DNA from: Saccharothrix sp.
GTDB lineage: Bacteria > Actinomycetota > Actinomycetes > Mycobacteriales > Pseudonocardiaceae
Length of the DNA: 39,365 nucleotides
Assembly (NCBI RefSeq): GCF_031180885.1
Contig: NZ_JAPSLK010000072.1
Location: 1 to 39,365 of the forward strand
Direction: 5' to 3'
Under the pieces are notes generated by a model, which searched no databases, had not been told where the DNA came from, and saw nothing but the letters and a program-made list of their open reading frames with translations. This document shows, in pieces, positions 16,156-24,200 of the stretch. A program made the position numbers and the translations under genes. Each line of letters begins with the position of its first letter. Positions within the stretch are counted from its first letter, which is position 1.

Positions 16156-17533
16156 GGCTGGATCGCAGCGCTGCCCACATCGCGCGGACGTGTTCTTCGC
16201 GGGTTGCTTCCGCGCCGATGGCGATGCGGACCGCGAAACGGCCGTTCACCGTGGTGTGGGTGAGGAAGGCTGTGCCCTCCGCGTTCACCGCGTCCATCGC
16301 CCGCCGCGTGGCCTCGTCGCCGTCGCGGTGGGCGATGGTCAGCAGGGACAGCGAGCGCGGCACGACCAGTTCCCAGTCCGAGTCCTCATCGACCCAGGAC
16401 TCCAGTTTCGCCGCCAGGTCCACGTGGCCGCGCAGGTGCGCGCGGATGCCCTCCAGGCCGTACCAGCGCAGCACCGACCACAGCTTCAGCGACCGGAACC
16501 GCCGTCCCAGCGGGATCTGCCAGTCGCGGTAGTCCACCACCGCCCCGGATTCCGTCGCGCTGTTGCGCAAGTACTCCGGCAGGATCGTCAACGCGTCCAC
16601 CAGCACATCGGGGTGCGCGGTCCAGAACAGGGACAGGTCGAACGCCGTCAGCATCCACTTGTGGGCGTTGGCGCAGAACGAATCCGCTTTCTCCACCCCC
16701 GCGAACAACCCCCGGAACTCCGGGCACAGCGCCGCCGGACCCGCCCACGCCGCGTCGACGTGCAGCCAGATCCCGTGCCGCGCGCAGACTTCGGCGATCT
16801 CGGCGACCGGGTCGATCGCGCCGGTGCCGGTGGTGCCGATGGTGGCGCACACGAGAACCGGGCGGCGACCGTTGTCCACATCGGACTCGATCTGCCGGGC
16901 CAACTCGGCCACGTCCATGGCCAGCACGTCGTCGACAGCGATGGACCGCACGGCCTCCTCACCGAGACCGGCCATCCTCGCAGCGCGTTCGATGGACGAA
17001 TGTGTCTGCGAGGAAACGTAAACAGTCTCGGAACCGTCCACACCGGACTGTCGCCACTTGCCCGAACCCCGGTGCAGCGCCGCGAGCATCGCGACCAACG
17101 CCGCCGACGACGCCGTGTCCTGGATGACCCCACCCCCGACGAACGACCGGGGCAGACCCATCGCGCCGACCAACTCGTCCATCAGGTGCTGCTCGACCTC
17201 GGTGGCCGCGGGCGAGGTCGACCACAGCATCCCCTGCACGCCCAGACCGGACGAGATCAGGTCGCCCAGCACCGAGGGCAGGGACGCGTTGGACGGGAAG
17301 TACGCGTAGAAGCCGGGGTGCTGCCAGTGGGTCGTGCCCGGCACGACGACCTGGTCGAGGTCGGCGAGCAGGCCGGCGAAACCCTCGCCGTGCTCGGGCA
17401 GCGGCGCCAGGCGGGAGCGCACCCAGCCGGGCTCGACCTGGGAGCGCACGGGCAGGTCGCCGAGACGCTCGCGGTAGTCGGCGATCCAGTCGATGACCTC
17501 GTGGCCGATGCGGCGGAACTCGTCAGGCTGCAT
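16151..17533 (-). CDS. Group II PLP-dependent amino acid decarboxylase (aromatic-L-amino-acid decarboxylase type)
   Basis: 460-aa PLP enzyme expected to decarboxylate an amino acid to its amine. The family order is complete: PGTTHWQHPGFYAYFPSNAS (65-84, substrate loop), SSQTHSS with His178 stacking on the cofactor, CATIGTTGTGAIDP (229-242), HVDAAWAG with Asp260 salt-bridging the pyridine nitrogen, and NAHKWML with the Schiff-base Lys292. Overall similarity is to DOPA/tyrosine/tryptophan decarboxylases; substrate choice cannot be read from the sequence. The start ATG 17533 follows an AsnC/Lrp gene on the same strand by 54 bp. The regulator and the divergent LysE exporter suggest control by, and export of, the substrate or product. 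Confidence 0.9.
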   Translation of the reverse strand: MQPDEFRRIGHEVIDWIADYRERLGDLPVRSQVEPGWVRSRLAPLPEHGEGFAGLLADLDQVVVPGTTHWQHPGFYAYFPSNASLPSVLGDLISSGLGVQGMLWSTSPAATEVEQHLMDELVGAMGLPRSFVGGGVIQDTASSAALVAMLAALHRGSGKWRQSGVDGSETVYVSSQTHSSIERAARMAGLGEEAVRSIAVDDVLAMDVAELARQIESDVDNGRRPVLVCATIGTTGTGAIDPVAEIAEVCARHGIWLHVDAAWAGPAALCPEFRGLFAGVEKADSFCANAHKWMLTAFDLSLFWTAHPDVLVDALTILPEYLRNSATESGAVVDYRDWQIPLGRRFRSLKLWSVLRWYGLEGIRAHLRGHVDLAAKLESWVDEDSDWELVVPRSLSLLTIAHRDGDEATRRAMDAVNAEGTAFLTHTTVNGRFAVRIAIGAEATREEHVRAMWAALRSSQ

Positions 17534-17587
17534 ACCCGCACGTTAACCGGCGGACGCCCGATCCTGTTTGTCGGTGGGCGAACGGCG

Positions 17588-18094
17588 TCAGACGCGCCGG
17601 CGGCGGTGGGTGGGGCGGCGGTCGGTGGGCGGGGTCAGGGCGCGGGTTTCGACGCGTTCCAGGACCACCGAGCTGGTCAGGTTCCGGACCTCGGTGCGGG
17701 AGGCGATCTTGTCCATCAGGAACGCCTGGAGGTGGGTGCTGTCGGCCACCGCGATGTGGATCAGGAAGTCCGCCGTCCCGCTGACGTGGAACAACGACCG
17801 CGTCTCCGGCTGCGCCATCACGAACGCCCGGAACGCCGCCACCACGGGACGCGTGTGCGGCCGGACGTTCACCGACACCACCGCCTCCAGCGGCAGGCCC
17901 GTCGTGCGCGGGTCGACCACGGCGTGGAAACCGGTGATCACGCCCAGTTCGCGCAGCCGCCGCACCCGTTGCAGGCACGTCGACGGCGCGAGCCCGACCA
18001 GGTCGGCCAACGTCCGGTTCGGCAGCGTGGCGTCGTTCTGCAACTCCTCGAGAATGCGCCAGTCAACCGAATCCAGTTCGGCTACTTCTGTCAC
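17588..18094 (-). CDS. Lrp/AsnC family transcriptional regulator
   Basis: 168-aa regulator. The N-terminal winged helix-turn-helix (about 5-60) contains LDSVDWRILEELQNDATLPN and GLAPSTCLQRVRRL. The C-terminal RAM ligand-binding domain (about 70-150) carries SGTADFLIHIAVADSTHLQAF, where amino acids usually bind. The tail is Arg/Pro-rich (THRRRRV). It lies immediately upstream of the decarboxylase on the same strand and divergent from a LysE exporter, the standard layout for an amino-acid-responsive local regulator. The GTG start has no Shine-Dalgarno. TAGACT 8 nt upstream on this strand suggests a leaderless mRNA, and an inverted repeat overlaps it. Confidence 0.92.
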   Translation of the reverse strand: MTEVAELDSVDWRILEELQNDATLPNRTLADLVGLAPSTCLQRVRRLRELGVITGFHAVVDPRTTGLPLEAVVSVNVRPHTRPVVAAFRAFVMAQPETRSLFHVSGTADFLIHIAVADSTHLQAFLMDKIASRTEVRNLTSSVVLERVETRALTPPTDRRPTHRRRRV

Positions 18095-18101
18095 AACCGA
18101 A

Positions 18102-18111
18102 CAGTCTACTG
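18102..18111. promoter_or_regulatory. CAGT-CT-ACTG inverted repeat, candidate Lrp/AsnC operator
   Basis: It lies in the 59-bp gap between the divergent regulator and lysE-like genes and overlaps the putative -10 (TAGACT on the minus strand). The flanks extend the symmetry imperfectly (ACCGAACAGT / ACTGAACTGGT). Confidence 0.4.
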
Positions 18112-18153
18112 AACTGGTGGCGCGGAACCGAACCTTCGCCGTGGACTGTCGCC

Positions 18154-18747
18154 GTGCACATCGCCTGGACCTCCTTCCTGCCGGCCGTCGTGGTGATCAC
18201 GATCGTCCCCGGCCCGGACTTCGTGCTGGTCACCGGCAACGCCGTGCGCGGCGTCCGGCTCGGCGCGCTCACCGCGCTGGGCGTGGTCACCGGTCTGCTC
18301 GTGCACGCCACGCTCGCCACGCTCGGCCTGTCCGCCCTCGTCGCGGCCGCGCCCACGGCGTTGCTGGTGGTGAAGGCGATCGGCGCGGCCTACCTGCTGT
18401 ACCTGGGCGTGATGACCCTGCGCTCGCGCGGGGCCGCCGCCGCACCGCCGCGCTCGGACCGGTCGGTCTTCCTGCGCGGCCTGCTGTGCGACCTGCTCAA
18501 CCCCAAGGTCATGCTCACGTTCCTGAGCCTCGTCCCGCAGGCCATGGACCCGGCCGCGCCGCCCCTGCCCCAGGCCGCGCTGCTGTCGGCGGTGGCGGTG
18601 GGCGTGTTCGCGGCGTTCTGGGCGGTGGTCGTCCCGCTGGCCGGCCGCCTGGCGACCCTGTTGTCCCACCCGAAGGTCCGTCCGGTCTTCGAACGCCTCT
18701 GCGGCACGGCCCTCATCGGCATGGCGGCCTCGGTTCTCGCGGCCTGA
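18154..18747 (+). CDS. LysE/RhtB family amino acid exporter
   Basis: 197-aa membrane protein with about six hydrophobic helices. It begins FLPAVVVITIVPGPDFVLVTGNA, which includes the conserved V-x-P-G-P-[DN] motif of LysE/RhtB exporters, and has GAAYLLYLGVMTLRS in the third helix region and LLCDLLNPKVMLTFLSLVPQ (N-P-K motif). These proteins export amino acids or analogues by proton exchange. It is divergent from the Lrp/AsnC gene, which probably activates it. The start GTG 18154 gives the usual short N-terminus before helix 1. A shared bidirectional terminator follows at 18801-18833. Confidence 0.9.
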   Translation: MHIAWTSFLPAVVVITIVPGPDFVLVTGNAVRGVRLGALTALGVVTGLLVHATLATLGLSALVAAAPTALLVVKAIGAAYLLYLGVMTLRSRGAAAAPPRSDRSVFLRGLLCDLLNPKVMLTFLSLVPQAMDPAAPPLPQAALLSAVAVGVFAAFWAVVVPLAGRLATLLSHPKVRPVFERLCGTALIGMAASVLAA

Positions 18748-18800
18748 CTGCATCAAACGGCCCATCGCGCATCGAAGGGGTCGGCCGCATGTCGCAGACC

Positions 18801-18833
18801 CGGGCTCGCGGCGCTGCCAACGCCGCGAGCCCG
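18801..18833. terminator. Bidirectional hairpin terminator
   Basis: Perfect 13-bp stem (CGGGCTCGCGGCG / CGCCGCGAGCCCG) with loop ctgccaa, between the converging LysE-like and GH30 genes. Confidence 0.75.
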
Positions 18834-18846
18834 ACTCGAAGAAACG

Positions 18847-20703
18847 TCACAGGGTCCACTTCTGGTTCGCGCCCGTCGTGCACGTCCAGATCTGCAACCG
18901 CGTCCCGTCGGCCGAGTTGTTCCCCGTGACGTCCAGGCACTTCCCGGAGAACTGGTTCACCAGCCGGCCCGCGGAGTCGTGCGTCCACTTCTGGCTGGAC
19001 CCGGTGTGGCAGTCCCACAGGTGGGTCACGGTGCCGTCCGCCGAGCTGGGGCCGCTGACGTCGAGGCACTTGCCCAGAGCGCGCAGGGTCCCGTCCGACG
19101 CGCGGGTCCAGGTCTGGGCGGCCGTTCCGTTGCAGGTGTAGAGCTGCACGGCGGTGCCGTTGGCGGTCGCCGCGCCGGCCACGTCCACGCACTTGCCGGC
19201 CAGGCCGGTGATCGCGCCGCCGCCGGAGCCGGGGGTGCCGGACCAGGTGAACGTCGCCGACGTCCGCGCGGGCAGGGTGTAGGTGAAGGACTGGTTGCCC
19301 CAGTTCACCCGCACGGACTGGGCCGAGCCGCCGCCGTTGTGCGCGATCAGGGCCTTCGACCCGTCCGGGTTGCGGTAGGCCACGTTCTGCACGGTGCTGT
19401 TCGCGGTCGAGTCGATGCGGAAGGCGCCCGGCTTCACGAACTTCGTCAGGTGCCCGGTCGTGTAGTACTCGATCGTGTAGTCGACCTGGCCGGCCCGCGA
19501 CCCGCCCTCCTGCACGGTGATCAACCCGGTGCACGTCCCGCAGCCGCCGTTGTGCGGCCCCATGAACTGGTTGAGCGCGAGGGACCACTTCACCAGGCTT
19601 CCGCTCCAGTTGCGGGCGTAGTTGACGATGTCGGCCATGTCCTCGTTGTGCTGGTTGGAGATCCACGTGCCGCCCGAGTGCTCGGTGCTGAACTGCCGCA
19701 CGCCCGGGTACTGGTTGTGCACCTGCGTCCCCACGGCCGGGTCGCCGAAGTAACCGTGCCAGGCGATGCCGCCGAACAACGGGTCGTTGCGGACGCCCGC
19801 GTCGTTCAGCACCCCCGAACCGAAGTTCGCGTAGTCCCCGTAGTTCCAGTCGTGCACCAGGACCTTGGTCGACAGGCCCGCCGCGCGCAGCGCCGGGTAC
19901 ACGTGGTTCTTGGTGAACTCCACCAGGCCGGACGGGTTCCAGCTCATGCCCGGGTAGTTCATGGCGGTCGGGTTGGACGCCTGGCAGCAGTTCGGCTCGT
20001 TCTGCACGGACAGGTAGTCCACGGGGATGCCGGCGTTCTGGTAGCTCTGGATGTACTTCACCAGGTACTGGGCGTACGTGGGGTAGTGCTCCCACTTCAG
20101 CCAGCCCATCTGGTCCATGCGGCCGTTGTCCTTCATCCACCCCGGCGCGCTCCACGGCACGCCCTTGACCCGCAGCGCCGGGTTCAGCGACTTGGCCTGG
20201 CCGGTGAGGAGGCGGACGTCGGTGTCGTAGCCGTTGGCGCCGAAGTCGCTGAGGTCGCAGCACGTGTCGTCGAGCGAGACCATGCCCGGCCGGGACAGGT
20301 CGGACGCGCCGATCGGGTTGCGCACGAACGACAGGCCGATGCCGTCGACCGGGTGGAACAGCTTGCGCATCACGGCATCGCGCGTCGCCGCCGACACCGG
20401 GCCGCCCCGCAGCAGGTAGGCGGTGGTGTCGGTGATGGACGCCCCACCGCCCTCGAACTGCTGGTAGGTGGTGCCTTCGTTGACGGTGATGGTGTGGGTG
20501 GCGCTGCCGCCGCTCGCGCTGAAGTCGACCGGCGGCTGCTGCTGGAGGCCCCGGGTCACCGTCCGGCCCCCGCTGTCGGAGGTGGTGGTGAGCCAGACGT
20601 CGACCTGCGCACCCGCGGCACTGGCGGCAGGTACGGCCAGGCCGGCGGCGAGCACGGCCGCTATCGCGGCGGTGGTGGTGAAGACCCGACGGTGGGAGGG
20701 CAC
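18847..20703 (-). CDS. Secreted GH30-family glycoside hydrolase with C-terminal ricin-type (CBM13) domain
   Basis: 618-aa secreted enzyme. The signal peptide is PSHRR plus a hydrophobic core ending PAASA-AGA (cleavage near 29/30). The catalytic (beta/alpha)8 and side beta-sandwich of GH30 run from about 40 to 480. The likely acid/base is Glu236 (VQNEP) and the nucleophile Glu341 (FSTEHSGG). Residues about 495-618 form a ricin B-type trefoil with three Q-x-W repeats (AAQTW, SSQKW, ANQKW) for carbohydrate binding. GH30 covers beta-glucosylceramidases, beta-1,6-glucanases, galactanases and xylanases; the exact substrate is not assignable here. GTG 20703 is chosen over upstream in-frame starts because AAGGAG lies 7 nt before it. 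The LacI gene upstream on the same strand probably controls it. Confidence 0.88.
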   Translation of the reverse strand: MPSHRRVFTTTAAIAAVLAAGLAVPAASAAGAQVDVWLTTTSDSGGRTVTRGLQQQPPVDFSASGGSATHTITVNEGTTYQQFEGGGASITDTTAYLLRGGPVSAATRDAVMRKLFHPVDGIGLSFVRNPIGASDLSRPGMVSLDDTCCDLSDFGANGYDTDVRLLTGQAKSLNPALRVKGVPWSAPGWMKDNGRMDQMGWLKWEHYPTYAQYLVKYIQSYQNAGIPVDYLSVQNEPNCCQASNPTAMNYPGMSWNPSGLVEFTKNHVYPALRAAGLSTKVLVHDWNYGDYANFGSGVLNDAGVRNDPLFGGIAWHGYFGDPAVGTQVHNQYPGVRQFSTEHSGGTWISNQHNEDMADIVNYARNWSGSLVKWSLALNQFMGPHNGGCGTCTGLITVQEGGSRAGQVDYTIEYYTTGHLTKFVKPGAFRIDSTANSTVQNVAYRNPDGSKALIAHNGGGSAQSVRVNWGNQSFTYTLPARTSATFTWSGTPGSGGGAITGLAGKCVDVAGAATANGTAVQLYTCNGTAAQTWTRASDGTLRALGKCLDVSGPSSADGTVTHLWDCHTGSSQKWTHDSAGRLVNQFSGKCLDVTGNNSADGTRLQIWTCTTGANQKWTL

Positions 20704-20732
20704 CTCGGACTCCTTTCGGCGAACTGCAACAA

Positions 20733-20741
20733 ATGAAACAA
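20733..20741 (-). promoter_or_regulatory. TTGTTTCAT motif upstream of the GH30 gene (candidate LacI-family operator half)
   Basis: The 9-mer TTGTTTCAT (minus strand) lies 30-38 nt upstream of the GH30 start. It recurs at 21843-21851 upstream of the lacI-type gene, followed in both places by GTT-R-CAG at nearly the same distance. Sharing by the regulator and its likely target suggests a binding site. No perfect LacI palindrome is seen. Confidence 0.35.
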
Positions 20742-20808
20742 ATCTGGAACACGCTCGCACGCAAAAGGAAACAGCTCGCCGAATACCGCTGTCAAGGGCG
20801 GCAAAAAG

Positions 20809-20824
20809 CCCGGTAAATACCGGG
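20809..20824 (-). terminator. Intrinsic terminator of the LacI-type gene
   Basis: On the minus strand CCCGGTA-TT-TACCGGG (6-7 bp stem) is followed by C-TTTTT, a classic hairpin plus T-run, 8 nt after the regulator stop. It isolates the GH30 gene, which then needs its own promoter in 20704-20808. Confidence 0.7.
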
Positions 20825-20832
20825 AAACACGG

Positions 20833-21822
20833 TCAGCGCACGGGTCCTGTCGAATCGCGGACCACCAGTTCCGTGGCCAGTTCCACGTGCAGCGCCTCGA
20901 CCTCGTGCCGGTCCAGCAGGCGCATCAGCAGTGTCACGGCCAGGCGCCCCATTTCCCGCACCGGCTGCCGGACGGTGGTCAGTCCCGGCGTGGTGGCACG
21001 GCTGAGGTCCAGGTCGTCGAACCCCGCGATCGACACATCTCCCGGCACGTCCAACCCGCGCTCCCGCGCCGCCCGCAAAGCGCCCACGGCCATCTTGTCG
21101 TTGAACGCCACCAACGCCGTCGGCCGCTCGCCCAACACCTCGTTCGCGGCCCGGTACCCGTTCTCCTCCGTCGGCTCGTCGACGTGCCGCACCAACTCCG
21201 GAGACGGCAGCACCCCGACGTCCGCCAACGCCGCCGCGTACCCCGCCGACCTGCTGTCGCTGGCCAACCAGTCGCGCGGCCCGCCCAGCACCCCGATCCG
21301 CCGGTGCCCCAGCTCCACCAGGTGCGCGACCAGCTTCCGCGCCCCCGCGAAGTGCGCCGCCGACACCGCCGCCACGTCCCGCGGCAACTCCGTCCGCGGG
21401 TCCACCACGACGAACGGGAACTTCCGGTCCCGCAGCCGGACCAGCTGCTCAGGCGGTTCCGGCGGCAGGACGAGGACGGCACCCGCGATGTCGGGGCCGA
21501 GTGAGGGCAGCACGGACGTCTTCTGCGCCGATGTCCCCGCGTCCAGGACCACGCGCCGGCCGTGCTTGGCCAGTTCCTCGGCGACCGAGGTGACGATCAG
21601 GCCGAAGTAGTCGGTGAGGAGGTAGGGGCAACGGACGTGCACAGCGCCGGGCCTGGTGCGGTTGCGCGGTTTCGGCGCCTGCGCCCCGAGCCGTTCGACG
21701 GCGCGGAGGACCAGGTCACGGGTGTGCTCGGCGACGTTCGCCTGGCCGTTGAGCACGCGCGACACGGTCGCGATGGACAACCCCGTCTCGGCGGCCACGT
21801 CCCGCACCGTCGCCCGCGTCAT
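20833..21822 (-). CDS. LacI family transcriptional regulator
   Basis: 329-aa repressor. The N-terminal LacI helix-turn-helix is TVRDVAAETGLSIATVSRVLNG (about 5-26), with the hinge near 45-60. The periplasmic-binding-protein-like sensor domain (about 62-329) includes AVLVLPPEP, RRIGVLGGPRDW, TALVAFNDKMAVGAL and the C-terminal TTVRQPVREMGRLAV typical of the family. It presumably binds a sugar released by the neighbouring GH30 enzyme and represses it; the ligand is inferred only from context. ATG 21822 is chosen, with G-rich GGGGG 5 nt upstream; GTG 21828 would add two residues. TTGTTTCAT just upstream may mediate autoregulation. Confidence 0.92.
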   Translation of the reverse strand: MTRATVRDVAAETGLSIATVSRVLNGQANVAEHTRDLVLRAVERLGAQAPKPRNRTRPGAVHVRCPYLLTDYFGLIVTSVAEELAKHGRRVVLDAGTSAQKTSVLPSLGPDIAGAVLVLPPEPPEQLVRLRDRKFPFVVVDPRTELPRDVAAVSAAHFAGARKLVAHLVELGHRRIGVLGGPRDWLASDSRSAGYAAALADVGVLPSPELVRHVDEPTEENGYRAANEVLGERPTALVAFNDKMAVGALRAARERGLDVPGDVSIAGFDDLDLSRATTPGLTTVRQPVREMGRLAVTLLMRLLDRHEVEALHVELATELVVRDSTGPVR

Positions 21823-21842
21823 CCGCACCCCCGTTCCAGTCG

Positions 21843-21851
21843 TTGTTTCAT
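21843..21851 (+). promoter_or_regulatory. TTGTTTCAT motif upstream of the LacI-type gene
   Basis: Second copy of the 9-mer found upstream of the GH30 gene, 21-29 nt before the lacI-type start and in opposite orientation relative to the gene. Candidate autoregulatory site. Confidence 0.35.
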
Positions 21852-21958
21852 CAAGTTACAGCGTTCGCGGTGCGCGTGGGCCGGCCACTCGACGACATGT
21901 GGGGAACAAGGGTCACAGGCACGTGCGCGCGGGCGTGGAGTTGGGGCAGGCTGTGCAG

Positions 21959-23398
21959 ATGACCACCTCCGAGGCTCCCGCGCGGATCGGCGTCACCGGG
22001 CTCGCCGTCATGGGCAGCAACCTCGCCCGCAACCTCGCCCGGCACGGCTTCCGCGTCGCGGTGCACAACCGCAGCGCCGCGCGCACCAAGGCACTGATCG
22101 CAGAACACGGCCACGAGGGCGACTTCGTGCCCGCCGAGACGTTGGAAGAACTCGTCGGCAGCCTCCAGCACCCCCGGCAGATCATCATCATGGTCAAGGC
22201 CGGCGCGCCCACCGACGCCGTGATCGACGAACTGGTCCCGCTGCTCGACCCGGGCGACATGGTGATCGACGGCGGCAACGCCCACTACGCCGACACCCGC
22301 CGCCGCGAGGCCGCCCTGCGCGAGGCCGGGCTGCACTTCGTGGGCACGGGCATCTCCGGCGGCGAGGAGGGCGCGCTCAACGGCCCCTCGATCATGCCGG
22401 GCGGCTCGAAGGAGTCCTACGAGCACCTCGGGCCGGTGCTGGAGGCGATCGCGGCCAAGGTGGACGGCGTGCCGTGCTGCGTCCACGTCGGACCGGACGG
22501 CGCCGGGCACTTCGTGAAGATGGTGCACAACGGCATCGAGTACGCCGACATGCAGCTCATCGCCGAGGCCTACGACCTGCTGCACCGCGTGGGCGGCCAG
22601 ACCCCGGCGCAGATCGCCGACGTCTTCCGCGGCTGGAACACCGGCGACCTGGAGTCCTACCTGGTCGAGATCACCGCCGAGGTGCTCGGGCACGCCGACC
22701 CGGACACCGGCGCGGCGCTGGTCGACGTGATCGCCGACGAGGCCGAGCAGAAGGGCACCGGGCGCTGGACCGTGCAGGAGGCGCTGGAACTGGGCGTCCC
22801 GGTGACCGGCATCGCGGAGGCCGTGTTCGCGCGGTCGCTGTCCGGGCGGGTGGACCAGCGGAAGGCGGTGCGGGAGGCGTTCGGGGCGTCCGAGGTGACC
22901 GCGCGGCCCGACGACTCCCTGGTGGAGGACGTCCGGCAGGCGCTGTACGCGTCCAAGGTGGTCGCCTACGCGCAGGGCTTCGACCAGATGCGCGCGGCGA
23001 GCGCCGAGTACGGGTGGGACCTCGACCTGGGCGCGATGGCGACGATCTGGCGCGGCGGCTGCATCATCCGCGCCCGGTTCCTCGACCGCATCCGCGAGGC
23101 CTACGACAAGGACCCGGAGCTGGCGTCGCTGCTGGTGGACGACTACTTCCGGGACGCCGTGAAGAGCGCCGAGGAGGCGTGGCGGCGGGTCGTGGTGAAG
23201 GCCGTGACGGCGGGTGTGCCCGCGCCCGGGTTCGTGTCCGCGCTGGCCTACTACGACGGCCTGCGCTCGGAGCGGCTGCCCGCGTCGCTGGTGCAGGGGC
23301 TGCGCGACTTCTTCGGCGCGCACACCTACCGGCGCACCGATCGGGCGGGGAGTTTTCACACTCTCTGGTCAGGTGACCGTTCTCAGGTGGACGCCTGA
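21959..23398 (+). CDS. gnd: 6-phosphogluconate dehydrogenase, decarboxylating
   Basis: Pentose phosphate pathway enzyme that oxidatively decarboxylates 6-phosphogluconate to ribulose 5-phosphate with reduction of NADP+. The 479 aa match the long dimeric GndA type. The Rossmann motif IGVTGLAVMGSNLARNLA (10-27) is present, as are the NHNR-type loop VHNRSAART, the substrate motif GTGISGGEEGA, catalytic KMVHNGIEYADMQLI (Lys, His, Asn, Glu), and the C-terminal RAGSFHTLWSG tail that reaches the partner subunit. The second glycine position reads V-T-G rather than G-L-G, a common variant. ATG 21959 is used; the ribosome-binding site is weak (GGGGCAGG about 9 nt upstream). It is divergent from the LacI-type gene, with a rhomboid-like gene 24 nt downstream. 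Confidence 0.96.
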   Translation: MTTSEAPARIGVTGLAVMGSNLARNLARHGFRVAVHNRSAARTKALIAEHGHEGDFVPAETLEELVGSLQHPRQIIIMVKAGAPTDAVIDELVPLLDPGDMVIDGGNAHYADTRRREAALREAGLHFVGTGISGGEEGALNGPSIMPGGSKESYEHLGPVLEAIAAKVDGVPCCVHVGPDGAGHFVKMVHNGIEYADMQLIAEAYDLLHRVGGQTPAQIADVFRGWNTGDLESYLVEITAEVLGHADPDTGAALVDVIADEAEQKGTGRWTVQEALELGVPVTGIAEAVFARSLSGRVDQRKAVREAFGASEVTARPDDSLVEDVRQALYASKVVAYAQGFDQMRAASAEYGWDLDLGAMATIWRGGCIIRARFLDRIREAYDKDPELASLLVDDYFRDAVKSAEEAWRRVVVKAVTAGVPAPGFVSALAYYDGLRSERLPASLVQGLRDFFGAHTYRRTDRAGSFHTLWSGDRSQVDA

Positions 23399-23422
23399 GC
23401 CCGCCGGCTCGACCATGGCCGG

Positions 23423-24037
23423 GTGCGTGAACGCTTCCGGCAACACCCCGTCACGGCGGGCTACCTGCTCGCCGTGACGGGGCTCGCCCTGCTCATGCGG
23501 TTCGTGTTCGCGGACGGGTTCACCGCGCAGGTCCGCGAGTCGCTGAGCACCAACCCGGCCAACCTGGCCGACCACCCGGTGAACGCCCTGCTGGGCAGCG
23601 CCTTCGTGCTGGACCCCGGCGACCCGTTGGTGTTCACGGTGCTGGTCCTGGCCGCCGTGGCGGTGTTCCTGGGCGCGTTCGAGCGCGAGGTCGGGCCGTG
23701 GCGGGCGGTCGCGGTCGTGCTCGCCGGGCACGTGGGGGCGTGCCTGGTCGTCCTGGTGGTCATCCTGCAGGGCGCTTATCCGTTCGACCTGACCCACGTG
23801 ACCGACGTCGGGGTCAGCTACGTGGCCTTCGCCGCCGCCGGGGCGGTGACGGTGTTGCTGCCGGTGGTGCTGCGCGGGCCGTGGATGGCGCTTGTCGTGG
23901 CGTACCCGTTGTTGTCGGCGGAGTGGTACGGGCTGGTGCCCGAGTTCGGCGCGGTCGGTCATGTAGCGGCGGCGTTCATCGGATCGGGTTGTGGGGCGTT
24001 CGCCGTTCACCGGGTCTACGCGTCGGTGGGGCGGTAG
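23423..24037 (+). CDS. Rhomboid-like membrane protein
   Basis: 204-aa polytopic membrane protein of the actinobacterial rhomboid-like group. Helices begin at TAGYLLAVTGLALLMRFVF. The family's NLADHPVNALLGSAFVL (periplasmic/L1 region) is followed by GHVGACLVVLVV. A possible catalytic Ser lies in TDVGVSYVAFAAAG (G-x-S) and a possible His in AVGHVAAAFIG near the last helix. The classic G-x-S-G is not exact (GVSY), so proteolytic activity is uncertain. The start GTG 23423 gives MRERFRQHPV, with no strong ribosome-binding site. It lies 24 nt after gnd and is probably co-transcribed. A small terminator follows 3 nt after the stop codon. Confidence 0.7.
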   Translation: MRERFRQHPVTAGYLLAVTGLALLMRFVFADGFTAQVRESLSTNPANLADHPVNALLGSAFVLDPGDPLVFTVLVLAAVAVFLGAFEREVGPWRAVAVVLAGHVGACLVVLVVILQGAYPFDLTHVTDVGVSYVAFAAAGAVTVLLPVVLRGPWMALVVAYPLLSAEWYGLVPEFGAVGHVAAAFIGSGCGAFAVHRVYASVGR

Positions 24038-24039
24038 GC

Positions 24040-24058
24040 CCGTCACCTGGTGTGACGG
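24040..24058 (+). terminator. Hairpin terminator after the rhomboid-like gene
   Basis: 7-bp perfect stem CCGTCAC/GTGACGG with loop ctggt, starting 3 nt after the stop. Confidence 0.5.
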
Positions 24059-24200
24059 TCGAGACGAAGATCAACACAACCGGGTGGAACCGCTGTCAGG
24101 CGCGCCACATCGTCGTCATCATGGAGGGGACGCGAGCCGCGTGACGCGGGCTGGCGGTCCCCTGTGCCGACTCCATGTGCGCCGACACGGAGGTGCCACC

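Noticed and set aside
20809..20824. LacI operator at the CCCGGTA/TACCGGG palindrome
   Set aside because: It is followed by a T-run on the strand of the regulator gene and lies just after its stop, so a terminator explains it better. It also lacks the central CG usual for LacI-family sites.
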